Shown here: positions 54,197 to 63,004 of the stretch, in pieces
Position numbering within the stretch: position 1 is the first letter of the stretch
Layout of the letters: every line of letters begins with the position of its first letter
Assembly: GCA_021162845.1 (NCBI GenBank)
Contig: JAGGXX010000047.1
Coordinates: forward strand, 45,990-109,989
Length of the DNA: 64,000 nucleotides
From: Thermoprotei archaeon
GTDB taxonomy: Archaea > Thermoproteota > Thermoprotei > QMSL01 > B3-G16
Direction: 5' to 3'
Translations under genes and position numbers: made by a program
Notes under the pieces: generated by a model
Databases searched by the model: none
Told to the model about the DNA's origin: nothing
Seen by the model: only the letters and a program-made list of their open reading frames with translations

Positions 54197-55192
54197 ATGA
54201 ACCGCCTTAGGATAGGTTTTATAGGTTGTGGCGGCATCGCATCAGCCCACGCCGGGAGGTTGGCTAAATTTAACGATGTTGAGCTCGTGGCCTTTAGTGA
54301 CATAGTGTTGGATAAAGCTAAGGCGTTCGCTAATAGATTCAAGGGAAAAGCGTATTCCGATTGGCATGAGATGCTGGATAAGGAGAAGCTAGACGTGGTC
54401 TTCATATGCCTCCCGCCATTTGCTCATAAGGATGAAGTCATGGTAGTGGCTGAGAAGGGAATTCACATGTATATCGAGAAGCCCATAGCCCTAGATATGA
54501 GGCTTGCAAGCGATATGGTGAGGGCCGTCGAGAAAAGCGGTGTTAAGAGCCAAGTTGGCTATCAGTTAAGGTTTGCTGCTGGCGTGGAGAAGGCTAAAAG
54601 GCTCATCGAGGAAGGTGCGGTGGGAACCATAGGCCTAGTTACAGGTAGATATTGGTGCCGCTTCATAAGGAAGGATTGGTGGATCGATAAAAGTAAGAGC
54701 GGTGGCCAGATAGTGGAGCAGTCCACCCACCTCTATGACATCATCAGGTGGCTCTGCGGGGATGTGGAGCGGGTTTACGCTGAGATGGATAGGCTCTTCT
54801 ATAAGGATGTGCCCGGTATGACCATTGAGGATGTAAGCTGTGTCGTGCTTAGGTTCAAATCCGGAGCCGTCGGAGCGGTTACTGCTACTATCGGCGCCGT
54901 ACCTAATTTCTGGTGGTTGAAGTGGACCGTCATAGGTAGGGATGCCACGCTGGAGAGTGAGGAACCCAATAGCTTGAAGGTATATCATAGCGCTGAGAAA
55001 CCGCTCAGGATCGAGGAGTATAGGGAAATCGGTCGGGATCCCATGGTATTGGCTGAGAGGGATCTTATAGACGCTATCATTAATGATAGGCCGACCAGAA
55101 CCCCTATAGCTGAGGGGGCTAAGACGCTAGAACTAACCTTAGCAGCCGTGAAGGCGGCGGAAAGCGGCAAGGCGATAACGTTATCCTCATAA
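54197..55192 (+). CDS. Gfo/Idh/MocA-family oxidoreductase (second copy)
   Basis: 331 residues from the ATG at 54197; the GTG at 54179 gives six more. Rossmann opening IGFIGCGGIASAHAG, EKPIALD motif with Lys, and EQSTHLYDIIRWLCGDV with the conserved Asp and His. A TATA-like gcttaaat lies about 35 bases upstream of the ATG. NAD(P)-dependent sugar or inositol dehydrogenase activity is likely; the substrate is not known. Not in an operon with the gene at 37463. Confidence 0.9.
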   Translation: MNRLRIGFIGCGGIASAHAGRLAKFNDVELVAFSDIVLDKAKAFANRFKGKAYSDWHEMLDKEKLDVVFICLPPFAHKDEVMVVAEKGIHMYIEKPIALDMRLASDMVRAVEKSGVKSQVGYQLRFAAGVEKAKRLIEEGAVGTIGLVTGRYWCRFIRKDWWIDKSKSGGQIVEQSTHLYDIIRWLCGDVERVYAEMDRLFYKDVPGMTIEDVSCVVLRFKSGAVGAVTATIGAVPNFWWLKWTVIGRDATLESEEPNSLKVYHSAEKPLRIEEYREIGRDPMVLAERDLIDAIINDRPTRTPIAEGAKTLELTLAAVKAAESGKAITLSS

Positions 55193-55242
55193 TTATGAAT
55201 CCGTTTTCCAGCTTATTTCGAGATAGCACACTATAGCTGAGA

Positions 55243-55773
55243 TCAGCTGAAGGGTGCTTTATATACGTATATCTCATAATCCTCGTCCTTAAAGTAGGGG
55301 CGCCATCCCTCGATGGGAAAAATGTAGGAGACTACTCGCGCGCCATCCTTAAGTTCTCGAGCGAGCTTGTGCTTAAGCCTGTTATTGGCGTATTGGCTGA
55401 GGTAAATAGTAACTACGTCTGCTCTGCTTAAGTCTACATCAAATAAGTTCCCGCGTAGCACCTCTATTTTACCCTCTAACCCCGATCTCCTCATCCTCCT
55501 CTTAGCTAACCATATCAGAAGTGGGTTAACTTCGATTCCTACGGCCCTCGCGCCATACTCTTTAGCTGCGGTTACGAGGATTCGCCCATCTCCACATCCT
55601 AGGTCGTATAGAATCTCTCCTGGTTTTAGAGAAGCCAGTTTCAACATTCTCCTAACGACCTTCATTGGGGTAGGGATATATATAGCGCACGGTACGCCCG
55701 TCTTCAACATGGTGATTATCAATATTAGTAGCAGGAATATGAGCGCGATAGCGAATATCGATGGGTTCGGCAT
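55243..55773 (-). CDS. membrane-anchored SAM-dependent methyltransferase
   Basis: 176 residues. An N-terminal membrane helix (IFAIALIFLLLILIITML) precedes a small class I methyltransferase: motif I ILYDLGCGDGRILV, then ARAVGIEVNPLLI (acidic residue of motif II), and VVTIYLSQYAN as motif IV. GARVVSYIF follows. The substrate is unknown; related archaeal proteins are annotated only as methyltransferases. Such a single-helix anchor suggests a membrane-associated target, for example a lysine of a membrane-bound protein. Confidence 0.82.
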   Translation of the reverse strand: MPNPSIFAIALIFLLLILIITMLKTGVPCAIYIPTPMKVVRRMLKLASLKPGEILYDLGCGDGRILVTAAKEYGARAVGIEVNPLLIWLAKRRMRRSGLEGKIEVLRGNLFDVDLSRADVVTIYLSQYANNRLKHKLARELKDGARVVSYIFPIEGWRPYFKDEDYEIYVYKAPFS

Positions 55774-55807
55774 TTCTACCTTAAGGGGTGTATAAGGCCT
55801 AAAGCTC

Positions 55808-56209
55808 TTAAGCTATGCTCTTCATCATATCTCCCAATCCGAGCTTCTTCCTTCCCCTAAGCCATAACTCACGTAAGAACTTACCAACTATAAGCCTATC
55901 ATTACGGAGCATGGCATGAATCACGAGGTCTTCATCCATTTCTAAATCGTATTCCCTACCTATGATGTGCAAGACCGATTTAAGCACGAAATAGGCAGTT
56001 TCGGGAAACGGCATTAACCTAATTAGCGTCATGTAAACCAAACGCGGATTTTTAAGCAGGAGAGAGCCCAAGTTCTCGGAAATGCCGAATTCTCTTAATA
56101 CGAATAGCTCTATGGTATATCTGAAGTTAGGGCCTAGGATCTCGTCCATTAACATGCAGAAAAATAAGCATTCATGCTTTAAGTACGCTTTCCTAGGCAT
56201 TATTAGCAC
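55808..56209 (-). CDS. small helical protein of unknown function
   Basis: 133 residues, wholly helical by composition. NFRYTIELFVLREFG, MPFPETAYFVLKSVLHIIGREYDLE and LRNDRLIVGKFLRELWLRG are amphipathic blocks. An acidic segment lies at EMDEDLVIH. In-frame ATGs exist at codons 1 and 4. It follows the methyltransferase start by 34 bases on the same strand and may be upstream in its operon. No family recognised. Confidence 0.5.
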   Translation of the reverse strand: MLIMPRKAYLKHECLFFCMLMDEILGPNFRYTIELFVLREFGISENLGSLLLKNPRLVYMTLIRLMPFPETAYFVLKSVLHIIGREYDLEMDEDLVIHAMLRNDRLIVGKFLRELWLRGRKKLGLGDMMKSIA

Positions 56210-56406
56210 CCTTTAATGCTACATGATATGTCACACCTTTCATGAAGGGTGATATGAAAACGATTCTTATGCTTAACTGTCTTAAACAAATGATCCTCAT
56301 TAGATGAAAATCAATGATATTTTTAGAAATCGTTAATACGGCGCTCCTTCAGCCCTTTAAGCGACTTCCTACCGTTAGTCCTTATAGTACCTTTCCTCAT
56401 CCCTAG

Positions 56407-57864
56407 TTAGCTTGCTCTATTCATCTCTTCATAATTATGTGCCTTAAGGAATCTTAAGGCCTTAGGCGTCAGCTCATAAAGTACGACCCGTCTATTGAGT
56501 ATATTAAGTCTCTTTATCAGGCCCATGCCCTCCATTTCCCTTAAGTGATGATATATCGTTGGAAGGGATAGAGTTAACGAGAGCTCATTCCTTAAGAACT
56601 TCCCGATTGCATAACCATGACCCCTCCCTCCCATCATCTCCATGGCTTTAAGTATGGCCAGTTTAGGCCTGGTGATGAATAGGTGCTTCTTACTCTTCGC
56701 GCTGATCAGAGTACGTATGATCTCAGGATCCTTAAGCCCTGAGCCCGTTATGATAGCAACTACTTGGTCATCTTCATCTATTAGGCCCTCTGCGATTAAC
56801 TTGCGTATCGCCGCTATCGTAGATGCTGCAGCTGGTTCTGCTAGCACTCCCTCTTTCGAGGCGAGGTCCTTTACTGCGATTAACATCTCCTCATCGTTAA
56901 CCCTAACGGCTAAACCCCGTGACTCCTTCACCGCATTATATGCCTCCCTTAGCTTATGCGGTTCGATGAAGACTAAGTCCCTAGCTATGGTTCCCTGAGG
57001 TCTTCTATGGGCTTCTCCGTCAAAGAGATCAACTAGGGGTGAGAAGGCCTCTGGCTGAACGGCTATGAGTCTTGGAAGCTTACCCTTTAACAGGCCTAAT
57101 GACTTAAGCTCCTTCATGCCCTTCCATAACATGGATATATGCCCTCCTGTTCCCACGGGGACAGCGATCCAGGAGGGAGCCCTCCATGATAGTTCCTCTA
57201 ATATCTCAAATATGGTGGTCTTCTCCCCTTCCAGGAGAAAGGGATTTGCCGAATCCACGTAATATGCGTCTGAATCCTCAAACGCCTCCATGTATGCCCT
57301 TCCTTGGGAGGAGGTCACGTGGATTTCAGCGCCGAGTGCCATAGCCTGGTAGAACTCCCCCCGTTCGATATCGGGAGAGCAATAGAACTTAACCTTCATA
57401 CCGCCCTTAGCTCCATAAGCCGCCAAGGATACCGCCAAGTTACCGTTAACCGCACATGAGACTACCCTATGAACGCCATTTAAAATGGACACGAGTACCG
57501 TAGAGCCCCTATCCAGAAATGAACCTGTGGGGTTCGTCGTTTCGTTCTTCAACAACAATATAGGCCTACTCATTAAGTGGCGGGCCTCAACGAGTGGCGT
57601 TCCTCCTTCACCTAGTGAAAGGGGGACCAAATTGGTCGAATATGGCAAGAGGGCCTTATACGCCCAGACGTTCATTCTTCGTGGGGCAAACCACCCTTCG
57701 ACCTCCTCCCGTAGAGCGCGATAATCATACTCTATTTCGAAGAAACTTCCGCATGAGGGACATCGTATCTCATGGAGGTCAATGGGTTTCCTGAGGCCGC
57801 AGAGGGGGCACTTAAACCCAGTTATGTGTTCGTTAAATATCTTCGACATATTCACGATATCCAT
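56407..57864 (-). CDS. threonine-synthase-like protein lacking the PLP lysine, fused to a C-terminal winged helix
   Basis: 485 residues. N-terminal zinc ribbon (Cys19, Cys22, Cys35, Cys38), then a PLP-dependent type II (threonine synthase) fold with SLGEGGTPLV, CAVNGNLAVSLAAYG and VPVGTGGHIS. The PLP lysine block NPTGSFKDRG reads NPTGSFLDRG, with Leu117 (codon ctg) where the Schiff-base Lys belongs, and the SSGN phosphate loop reads AVNGN. A winged helix occupies about 390-485 (RPKLAILKAMEMM, SLPTIYHHLREMEGMGL, VLYELTPKALRFL). The enzyme activity is probably lost; a ligand-sensing transcription regulator is the best inference. A recent loss within an active enzyme is the alternative. Confidence 0.8.
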   Translation of the reverse strand: MDIVNMSKIFNEHITGFKCPLCGLRKPIDLHEIRCPSCGSFFEIEYDYRALREEVEGWFAPRRMNVWAYKALLPYSTNLVPLSLGEGGTPLVEARHLMSRPILLLKNETTNPTGSFLDRGSTVLVSILNGVHRVVSCAVNGNLAVSLAAYGAKGGMKVKFYCSPDIERGEFYQAMALGAEIHVTSSQGRAYMEAFEDSDAYYVDSANPFLLEGEKTTIFEILEELSWRAPSWIAVPVGTGGHISMLWKGMKELKSLGLLKGKLPRLIAVQPEAFSPLVDLFDGEAHRRPQGTIARDLVFIEPHKLREAYNAVKESRGLAVRVNDEEMLIAVKDLASKEGVLAEPAAASTIAAIRKLIAEGLIDEDDQVVAIITGSGLKDPEIIRTLISAKSKKHLFITRPKLAILKAMEMMGGRGHGYAIGKFLRNELSLTLSLPTIYHHLREMEGMGLIKRLNILNRRVVLYELTPKALRFLKAHNYEEMNRAS

Positions 57865-57968
57865 CCCTCAGTTTATCCATAAAGAGATATCATTATTATA
57901 ATCAATATATTTATGTAGTAAAGCTTTTGTACTCGTCCCTTTCAAGCTTCGGTCCGAGGCACGTTATC

Positions 57969-58535
57969 ATGAAGGGCGACAAATCTAAAGTAGAGGCCAC
58001 ACCCCTTAAAATTAGCGCGCGTGAGATAGCGTATACTTCCATGGCTACGGCCCTGGTGTACTTGGCTACGTCGATATCGGTGCCCATGCCCCCTCCTTTA
58101 GGCGTATGGCACTGTGGAGACCTAGCGGCCTTCATAATAGGTATAATGTTCGGTAAGTTCACGGCGACGTTCTCTGCAGGCGTTGGAGCGACCCTTTTTG
58201 ACATATGGAACCCTCTATGGGGGAGTCGCTTCATAACATGGGCTCCGGCGACCATAGTGATACGTTCGTTCATGGGGTTCCTGCTTTCCTCTTTAAGGGG
58301 GGTCTTTAGCAAGAACAGACGCCTCTCAGAGGTCTTAGCGATGATAATAGCGTCGACGGAGAAAAACCTCGCTTATTTCGCGTATGACTATGCACTTTTC
58401 GGCCCTGTGGCCTATCTAGACATCATAACGTTCTTCCCCGAAACCTTCGTGACGGTCTTGGTCTCGATACCTTTATTGGCCGCTGTAAGGAAGGCTTTAG
58501 GTAGGGAATACATACAACCACCTGAAGGAGGTTAG
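57969..58535 (+). CDS. ECF-type transporter S-component-like membrane protein
   Basis: 188 residues from this ATG, with five to six membrane helices. GVWHCGDLAAFIIGIMFGK, GVGATLFDIWN and TWAPATIVIRSFMGFLLSSL follow the pattern of vitamin-binding S-components of energy-coupling transporters (BioY/QueT-like). The ATPase and T subunits are not in the window, so they must be encoded elsewhere. A TTG at 57927 would give 14 more residues. The substrate cannot be told. Divergent from the threonine-synthase-like regulator; the amidohydrolase starts 1 base after its stop, so the two are co-transcribed. Confidence 0.7.
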   Translation: MKGDKSKVEATPLKISAREIAYTSMATALVYLATSISVPMPPPLGVWHCGDLAAFIIGIMFGKFTATFSAGVGATLFDIWNPLWGSRFITWAPATIVIRSFMGFLLSSLRGVFSKNRRLSEVLAMIIASTEKNLAYFAYDYALFGPVAYLDIITFFPETFVTVLVSIPLLAAVRKALGREYIQPPEGG

Positions 58536-58536
58536 G

Positions 58537-59277
58537 ATGGTGGGCGCTAAGGGTTTATGGATAGTGGATTTTCATACGCATCTCGGGGACTTTCCACTAT
58601 TTAACGTTAGATTAAACGCTGAGGAGCTTATAGATTTGATGAACGCCAATGGCATAGAGCGAGCAGTGGTCTTCAGCCTACCGAACGAGCTAACCTTAAA
58701 CGCCGTTAAGAGGTATCCCGACAGGCTTCTTGGCTTCGTATGGGTCAATCCCAAGGAAGAAGCCTCTGTTTCCCTAGTGCGTAAGGCGGTAAACGAATGG
58801 GGTTTTCGAGGAGTGAAGCTTCACCCCCTCATAGATGGATATCTCCCCGATGACCCGATAGTGTACCCTATAATGGAGGAGGCGTCAAGGTTGAGGATCC
58901 CGGTCATATTCCACTCCGGCCATCCCCCATGGAGCCTTCCCTGGCATTATGGTAATTTGGCCGATAGGTTCCCCGACGTCACGATAGTGCTAGGGCATAT
59001 GGGGCACGGACATATAGTCTACATAAACGCATCCATAGACATCGCTAGGAAACATGAAAACGTAGTGCTCGAGACATCCGGCATGCCCATGCATAGTAAG
59101 ATTAAGGAAGCAGTAGAGCGGGTAGGCGTTACCCGAGTGGTCTATGGCTCTGATGCTCCTTTCGGCCATCCCGCCTTCGAAATTCTCAAGGTCAAGGTTT
59201 CTGGCCTTACAGATGAGGAGCTAAGGATGGTCCTCAGGGAAAACGCTTTAAAGCTCCTAAGCTCGGGATCCGGGTAA
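58537..59277 (+). CDS. amidohydrolase-2 family hydrolase, short type
   Basis: 246 residues, a compact TIM barrel. Metal ligands: DFHTHLGDF (HxH), IFHSGHPPW (His), VLGHMGHGH (His) and VVYGSDAPFG (Asp). Short relatives include ACMSD-like decarboxylases and lactonases. It follows the S-component gene by 1 base, so a salvage role for the transported molecule is suggested. No signal peptide, so the product acts in the cytoplasm. Confidence 0.82.
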   Translation: MVGAKGLWIVDFHTHLGDFPLFNVRLNAEELIDLMNANGIERAVVFSLPNELTLNAVKRYPDRLLGFVWVNPKEEASVSLVRKAVNEWGFRGVKLHPLIDGYLPDDPIVYPIMEEASRLRIPVIFHSGHPPWSLPWHYGNLADRFPDVTIVLGHMGHGHIVYINASIDIARKHENVVLETSGMPMHSKIKEAVERVGVTRVVYGSDAPFGHPAFEILKVKVSGLTDEELRMVLRENALKLLSSGSG

Positions 59278-59301
59278 GCCTTCATCCTTTCACATATTTT
59301 C

Positions 59302-59892
59302 TTACTCTATGTTCGCATGTCTGCGTATCAGGTCTATCTCACGTTTATTGAAAATCTGCATTAACCTAGTTATCACGGAGTCGAGGAAGACCAGGGTAGA
59401 TAACTCGAATAACGTGCCTAGGGGGGTTAGCGGCTCGTGCTCGCCCATTAATTGCCTGACCTGATAATCCTCCCTTCTAGCCTTAACTCTGCCCTTGATC
59501 CTGACTATACAGTCAGCTATCTTAGCCAATGGTGAATCCGTGAAGGAGGTCGCAACCGCTATTCTAGCTCCGAGCTTTTTAGCTGTCTGAGCGGCCGTTA
59601 AGGTGGATAGCGTCTCACCGGATCCTGATATGGCGATGAGCAGATCCCCAGGCCTTATCGGAGGCGTTATCGTCTCCCCTATCACATAGACGTTTAGGCC
59701 TAGGTGCATGAGCCTCATCGCAAAAGCGCGGGCTACGAGGCCGCTTCTACCCGCACCTACGACGAATATGTTCCTTGAGTGTATCACCTCATTAATAAAT
59801 GCCTTAGCTTCATTCTCATCGATTTCGGAGATCGTGTCCTCTATTTTCTTAACTATTTGTAACGCGATATCCTTAACCATGTTTATCCCCAA
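59302..59892 (-). CDS. hxlB: 6-phospho-3-hexuloisomerase
   Basis: 196 residues, a SIS domain: VVGAGRSGLVARAFAMRL and the sugar-binding SGSGETLST. Normal length for PHI. It converts 3-hexulose-6-phosphate to fructose-6-phosphate. In archaea lacking the oxidative pentose phosphate branch, this and its partner work in reverse to make ribulose-5-phosphate from fructose-6-phosphate. Translated from within the end of the hps gene (20-base overlap). Confidence 0.92.
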   Translation of the reverse strand: MGINMVKDIALQIVKKIEDTISEIDENEAKAFINEVIHSRNIFVVGAGRSGLVARAFAMRLMHLGLNVYVIGETITPPIRPGDLLIAISGSGETLSTLTAAQTAKKLGARIAVATSFTDSPLAKIADCIVRIKGRVKARREDYQVRQLMGEHEPLTPLGTLFELSTLVFLDSVITRLMQIFNKREIDLIRRHANIE

Positions 59893-60511
59893 GGGATCTT
59901 AGGATCCTCCTAACGGCTTCCTCCGGGTTGGGCGACTTAGTTATGAAGCCGCCCACTATCACTATGCTTACGTTAAGGTCTCTGAGTATTATAATGTTCC
60001 TATCGTTTATCCCCCCCGCTATAGCCAAAGGAGTCCTTATTTTCCCAGAGAGATTACGTACGTCCTCAAAGGGATCCAATCCGATGGATTGCTCATCGAT
60101 CCCAGTGTGAACCAATATGTAGTCAACTCCTAGTGCTTCGAGCTCCTTAGCTCTTCTGAGCTTATCCTTGACCAGCATGAGGTCGGCCATGACCTTTCCC
60201 TTATATTCCCTCGCGGCCTTCATGGCTGCTTTTATGGTAGTATCGGAAGCTAAGCCTAGGACCGTCACTATGTCTGCGCCATGTCTAAACGCCATCTCGG
60301 CTTCTACATAGCCTACATCCGCTATCTTCATATCCGCTACAATGGGCACACTAGGAAATCTTTCATGAAGCTCCTTAACGGCCTTCATGCCGTTGTACTT
60401 TATAAGCGGCGTTCCAGCCTCTATTATGTCCGCTCCGCCCTTCAAGGCTTTTTCGGCTATCGTAATTGCCTCATCTAGGTTCAGGAGATCTAACGCTACC
60501 TGTAACTTCAC
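59873..60511 (-). CDS. hxlA: 3-hexulose-6-phosphate synthase
   Basis: 212 residues, orotidine decarboxylase superfamily: LQVALDLLNLDEA, IEAGTPLIKYNGM, the catalytic VADMKIADVG block (DxKxxD) and the phosphate loop AIAGGINDRN. Typical of HPS and not of the OMP decarboxylase itself. It combines formaldehyde and ribulose-5-phosphate, or splits hexulose phosphate; with the overlapping isomerase gene it forms the archaeal ribulose-monophosphate pair for pentose synthesis. Paired function is well supported by the arrangement. Confidence 0.94.
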   Translation of the reverse strand: MKLQVALDLLNLDEAITIAEKALKGGADIIEAGTPLIKYNGMKAVKELHERFPSVPIVADMKIADVGYVEAEMAFRHGADIVTVLGLASDTTIKAAMKAAREYKGKVMADLMLVKDKLRRAKELEALGVDYILVHTGIDEQSIGLDPFEDVRNLSGKIRTPLAIAGGINDRNIIILRDLNVSIVIVGGFITKSPNPEEAVRRILRSLGDKHG

Positions 60512-60808
60512 GTATCCACACCTTGTTTAACCTGGTTCTTTCTTTTGCGCTTATGTTAGCTATGGAAATGCGTGATATAGGCATTATGTCTGTTAAATGA
60601 TGTAAAATAATACAAATCGCTATTTTGCATATTAACAAAATTTTCCAGTCTATGTTTCATTACAAATGATGCATGACACAGTGCTAATCTGCCATCAGAC
60701 AACGATATAAGTCATCATTAATTAGAGATCAAGAGCTGATCCCTTTTTGTTGTGGATAATGTTTTAATAATTGCATGATGTTATGTCTTTTAGTAAAGGT
60801 GTTATCTA

Positions 60809-61621
60809 ATGTCCAATTCCAGCATGACGTTATTCTTTCCCCGTCATACTGGACGCATGCTCATAGTTCCTCCTGGAAGGGTCATTTATGGCATCTCCCT
60901 GAAGGGCTCATGTACTATGGAAACAGTATATGATGTACTAGATGTCTTGCGAAAGCGTAACCTAGCAGTGCTTCAGGTCACGGGTTCAGCCCCGCTACTC
61001 CGAGACGGAGATACCCTTATAACGCTCTTTCTAGACTTCACGAACTCCAAATCAAGGCCCGAGACAGTCGCCTCAGATCTGCTTAAGCTAAAGTGTATTA
61101 AGCAGGTCTTCATCTTAAAGCCCGTAGGAGATCTACTAATCGACGAATATCATTTTCCCTTAATAGTAGGTAACGAGCGAGTGATACTCCTGAGCATGAG
61201 TTGGCTGAGAGCGATGCTTCGTAAGACCCGGGAGGAATTCGGGGATGGAGTGGAGGCGTTCTTCTATCATCAAGGGCGTATGCTTGGGGAGGCCATCTAT
61301 GACATTATAAACGAGTTCTCCCGTGGTGACCGTAATGAGTTCTTGAGGCTCTGCGAATTGTTTTTCCTTGTTTACGGTATGGGGATCTTGAGGATAGTGG
61401 AATTCAAGCCCGATATCCCGTTGATTAGAGTGCGAATCCATCATAATTTCGAGTGCGAACTCGGTAAAGGATCGGGGAGGCCTTATAGCCATCTAGTTAG
61501 GGGCATCATAGCTGGCATCTCTAGCCGTTTTCTCAATGTAAAGCTGATGGCAATTGAGGAGAAATGCATAGCTAAGGGAGATCCGTTCTGTGAGTTCAAG
61601 GTGATACGAGAGGAAGAATGA
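60809..61621 (+). CDS. V4R-domain protein, probable ligand or metal sensor
   Basis: 270 residues. Residues 1-110 form an alpha/beta segment with ACT-like strands (RVIYGISLKGSCTMETVYDVLDVL). From about 115 a V4R/4-vinyl-reductase domain follows, with GRMLGEAIYDII, VRIHHNFECELG, HLVRGIIAGISSRFL and the final EEKCIAKGDPFCEFKV carrying the paired Cys typical of this domain. V4R domains bind small molecules or zinc in archaeal sensors. aaaggtg (60795-60801) precedes the ATG. No partner is evident. A regulator of nearby genes is possible. Confidence 0.8.
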   Translation: MSNSSMTLFFPRHTGRMLIVPPGRVIYGISLKGSCTMETVYDVLDVLRKRNLAVLQVTGSAPLLRDGDTLITLFLDFTNSKSRPETVASDLLKLKCIKQVFILKPVGDLLIDEYHFPLIVGNERVILLSMSWLRAMLRKTREEFGDGVEAFFYHQGRMLGEAIYDIINEFSRGDRNEFLRLCELFFLVYGMGILRIVEFKPDIPLIRVRIHHNFECELGKGSGRPYSHLVRGIIAGISSRFLNVKLMAIEEKCIAKGDPFCEFKVIREEE

Positions 61622-61758
61622 CGTGTCCTACATGACATAAAGTTGGACGGCCTGTTAGTTATTCTTAAGGCCTCTCTAATGTCCTCCATGCGTCCCGTGA
61701 ATGACGTCGGAACCTCAAAAACGTGCTTATGAGCTCAGGTAAATGACATGTGATGTAC

Positions 61759-62877
61759 TTAGGGGTAAGTCATCTTCGTCAACAATCCCTTAAGGGTCTC
61801 AGCTATGAAGGCTATCTGTTCCTCGCTTACCTGAGGATGCACGGGAAGTGAGAGCACAGTCTTAGCGGCGTGTTCCGAATTCGGTAGATGTTCTTTGGAA
61901 TACCCCATCCTCGCGTAAAGGGGTAACTTATGCAATGGTGTAGGGTAATAGGCGACAGTACCTATACCGGCCTTCCTAAGCTCCATCAGTAATCGGTCCC
62001 TATTATGCTTATTCACTCGGATCGTATAGAGGTACCAATTATGGGTGAACTCCTTGGGTTCGCTGGGGAGTATTATCTCCTCGTTCTCTTCAAGCTTCTC
62101 CGTAAGTAAGCTCGCATTCCTCCTCCTCATCCTGAGGAACTCGCTTATGCGTTCCATCTGGACGACGCCTATGGCTGCGGCTATTTCCGTCATCCTGAGA
62201 TTAGCGCCTAATATGACAGTATCATATCCCTTAATCTGGCCATGCGTCCTTATCATCCTTAACTTCTCAGCTAATTCATCATCGTTCGTGGTGACCATGC
62301 CTCCCTCTCCAGTAGTTATGATCTTGCTAGGATAGAAACTAAATGCGGCCATATGGCCTAATGATCCTGCCTTTTTACCCTTATAGGCTGAGCCATGCGC
62401 TTGACACGCGTCCTCTATAACTATAAGGTCATGCTCTTCCGCTAACTCCATGAGAGGGTCCATATCTGCTGGAAGGCCATAGAGGTGAACAGGGATTATC
62501 GCCCTAGTACGATCCGTTATCTTCCGCCTCACAGCCTCTACGTCAATGTTATATGTAGTGAGGTCTATATCAACGAAAACAGGCTTAGCTCCTACCATGA
62601 GAACTACGTTAGCTGTGGCGACGAACGTAAAGGCGGGTACTATAACCTCATCTCCTGGCCCTATCCCCGCTGCTAGTAGCGCTGCATATAGGGCCGCTGT
62701 CCCCGAATTAACGGCTATAGCATGCTTTACTCCAATGAACCTTGCAAATACTTCCTCAAACCTCCTGACCATAGGTCCGCCCTGAGGGCTAGGGTTCGTT
62801 AAAATGCCCGATTCAAGGACTCTGGTAACCGCCTCAATCTCCTCTCTTCCCAGTACGGGTTTATTTATGGGTATCAT
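61759..62877 (-). CDS. DegT/DnrJ/EryC1/StrS-family sugar aminotransferase
   Basis: 372 residues. PLP enzyme of the DegT/StrS family: NSGTAALYAALLA, PAFTFVATANVVL, EDACQAHGSAY, the PLP-lysine block SFYPSKIITTGEGG and HNWYLYTIRV. It adds an amino group to a nucleotide-bound keto sugar for surface polysaccharides or glycans. Starts directly at the ATG. Full length. No other sugar-nucleotide gene is close, so the product cannot be named. Confidence 0.92.
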   Translation of the reverse strand: MIPINKPVLGREEIEAVTRVLESGILTNPSPQGGPMVRRFEEVFARFIGVKHAIAVNSGTAALYAALLAAGIGPGDEVIVPAFTFVATANVVLMVGAKPVFVDIDLTTYNIDVEAVRRKITDRTRAIIPVHLYGLPADMDPLMELAEEHDLIVIEDACQAHGSAYKGKKAGSLGHMAAFSFYPSKIITTGEGGMVTTNDDELAEKLRMIRTHGQIKGYDTVILGANLRMTEIAAAIGVVQMERISEFLRMRRRNASLLTEKLEENEEIILPSEPKEFTHNWYLYTIRVNKHNRDRLLMELRKAGIGTVAYYPTPLHKLPLYARMGYSKEHLPNSEHAAKTVLSLPVHPQVSEEQIAFIAETLKGLLTKMTYP

Positions 62878-63004
62878 AGGTTCCGCTCTCCTCTATTAAA
62901 CTATATGCTAGTTTAATTAAGTTTATTGTGTTATAAGATAACAATTAAGGTAAAATTACGTTTCTCAAACCTCAACGCATCCAGAAGAGCGGGCTAACTA
63001 AGGC

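Noticed and set aside
54635..54988. 117-codon antisense frame within the second Gfo/Idh gene
   Set aside because: It is the mirror of a well-conserved coding region with clear family motifs; no independent signals.
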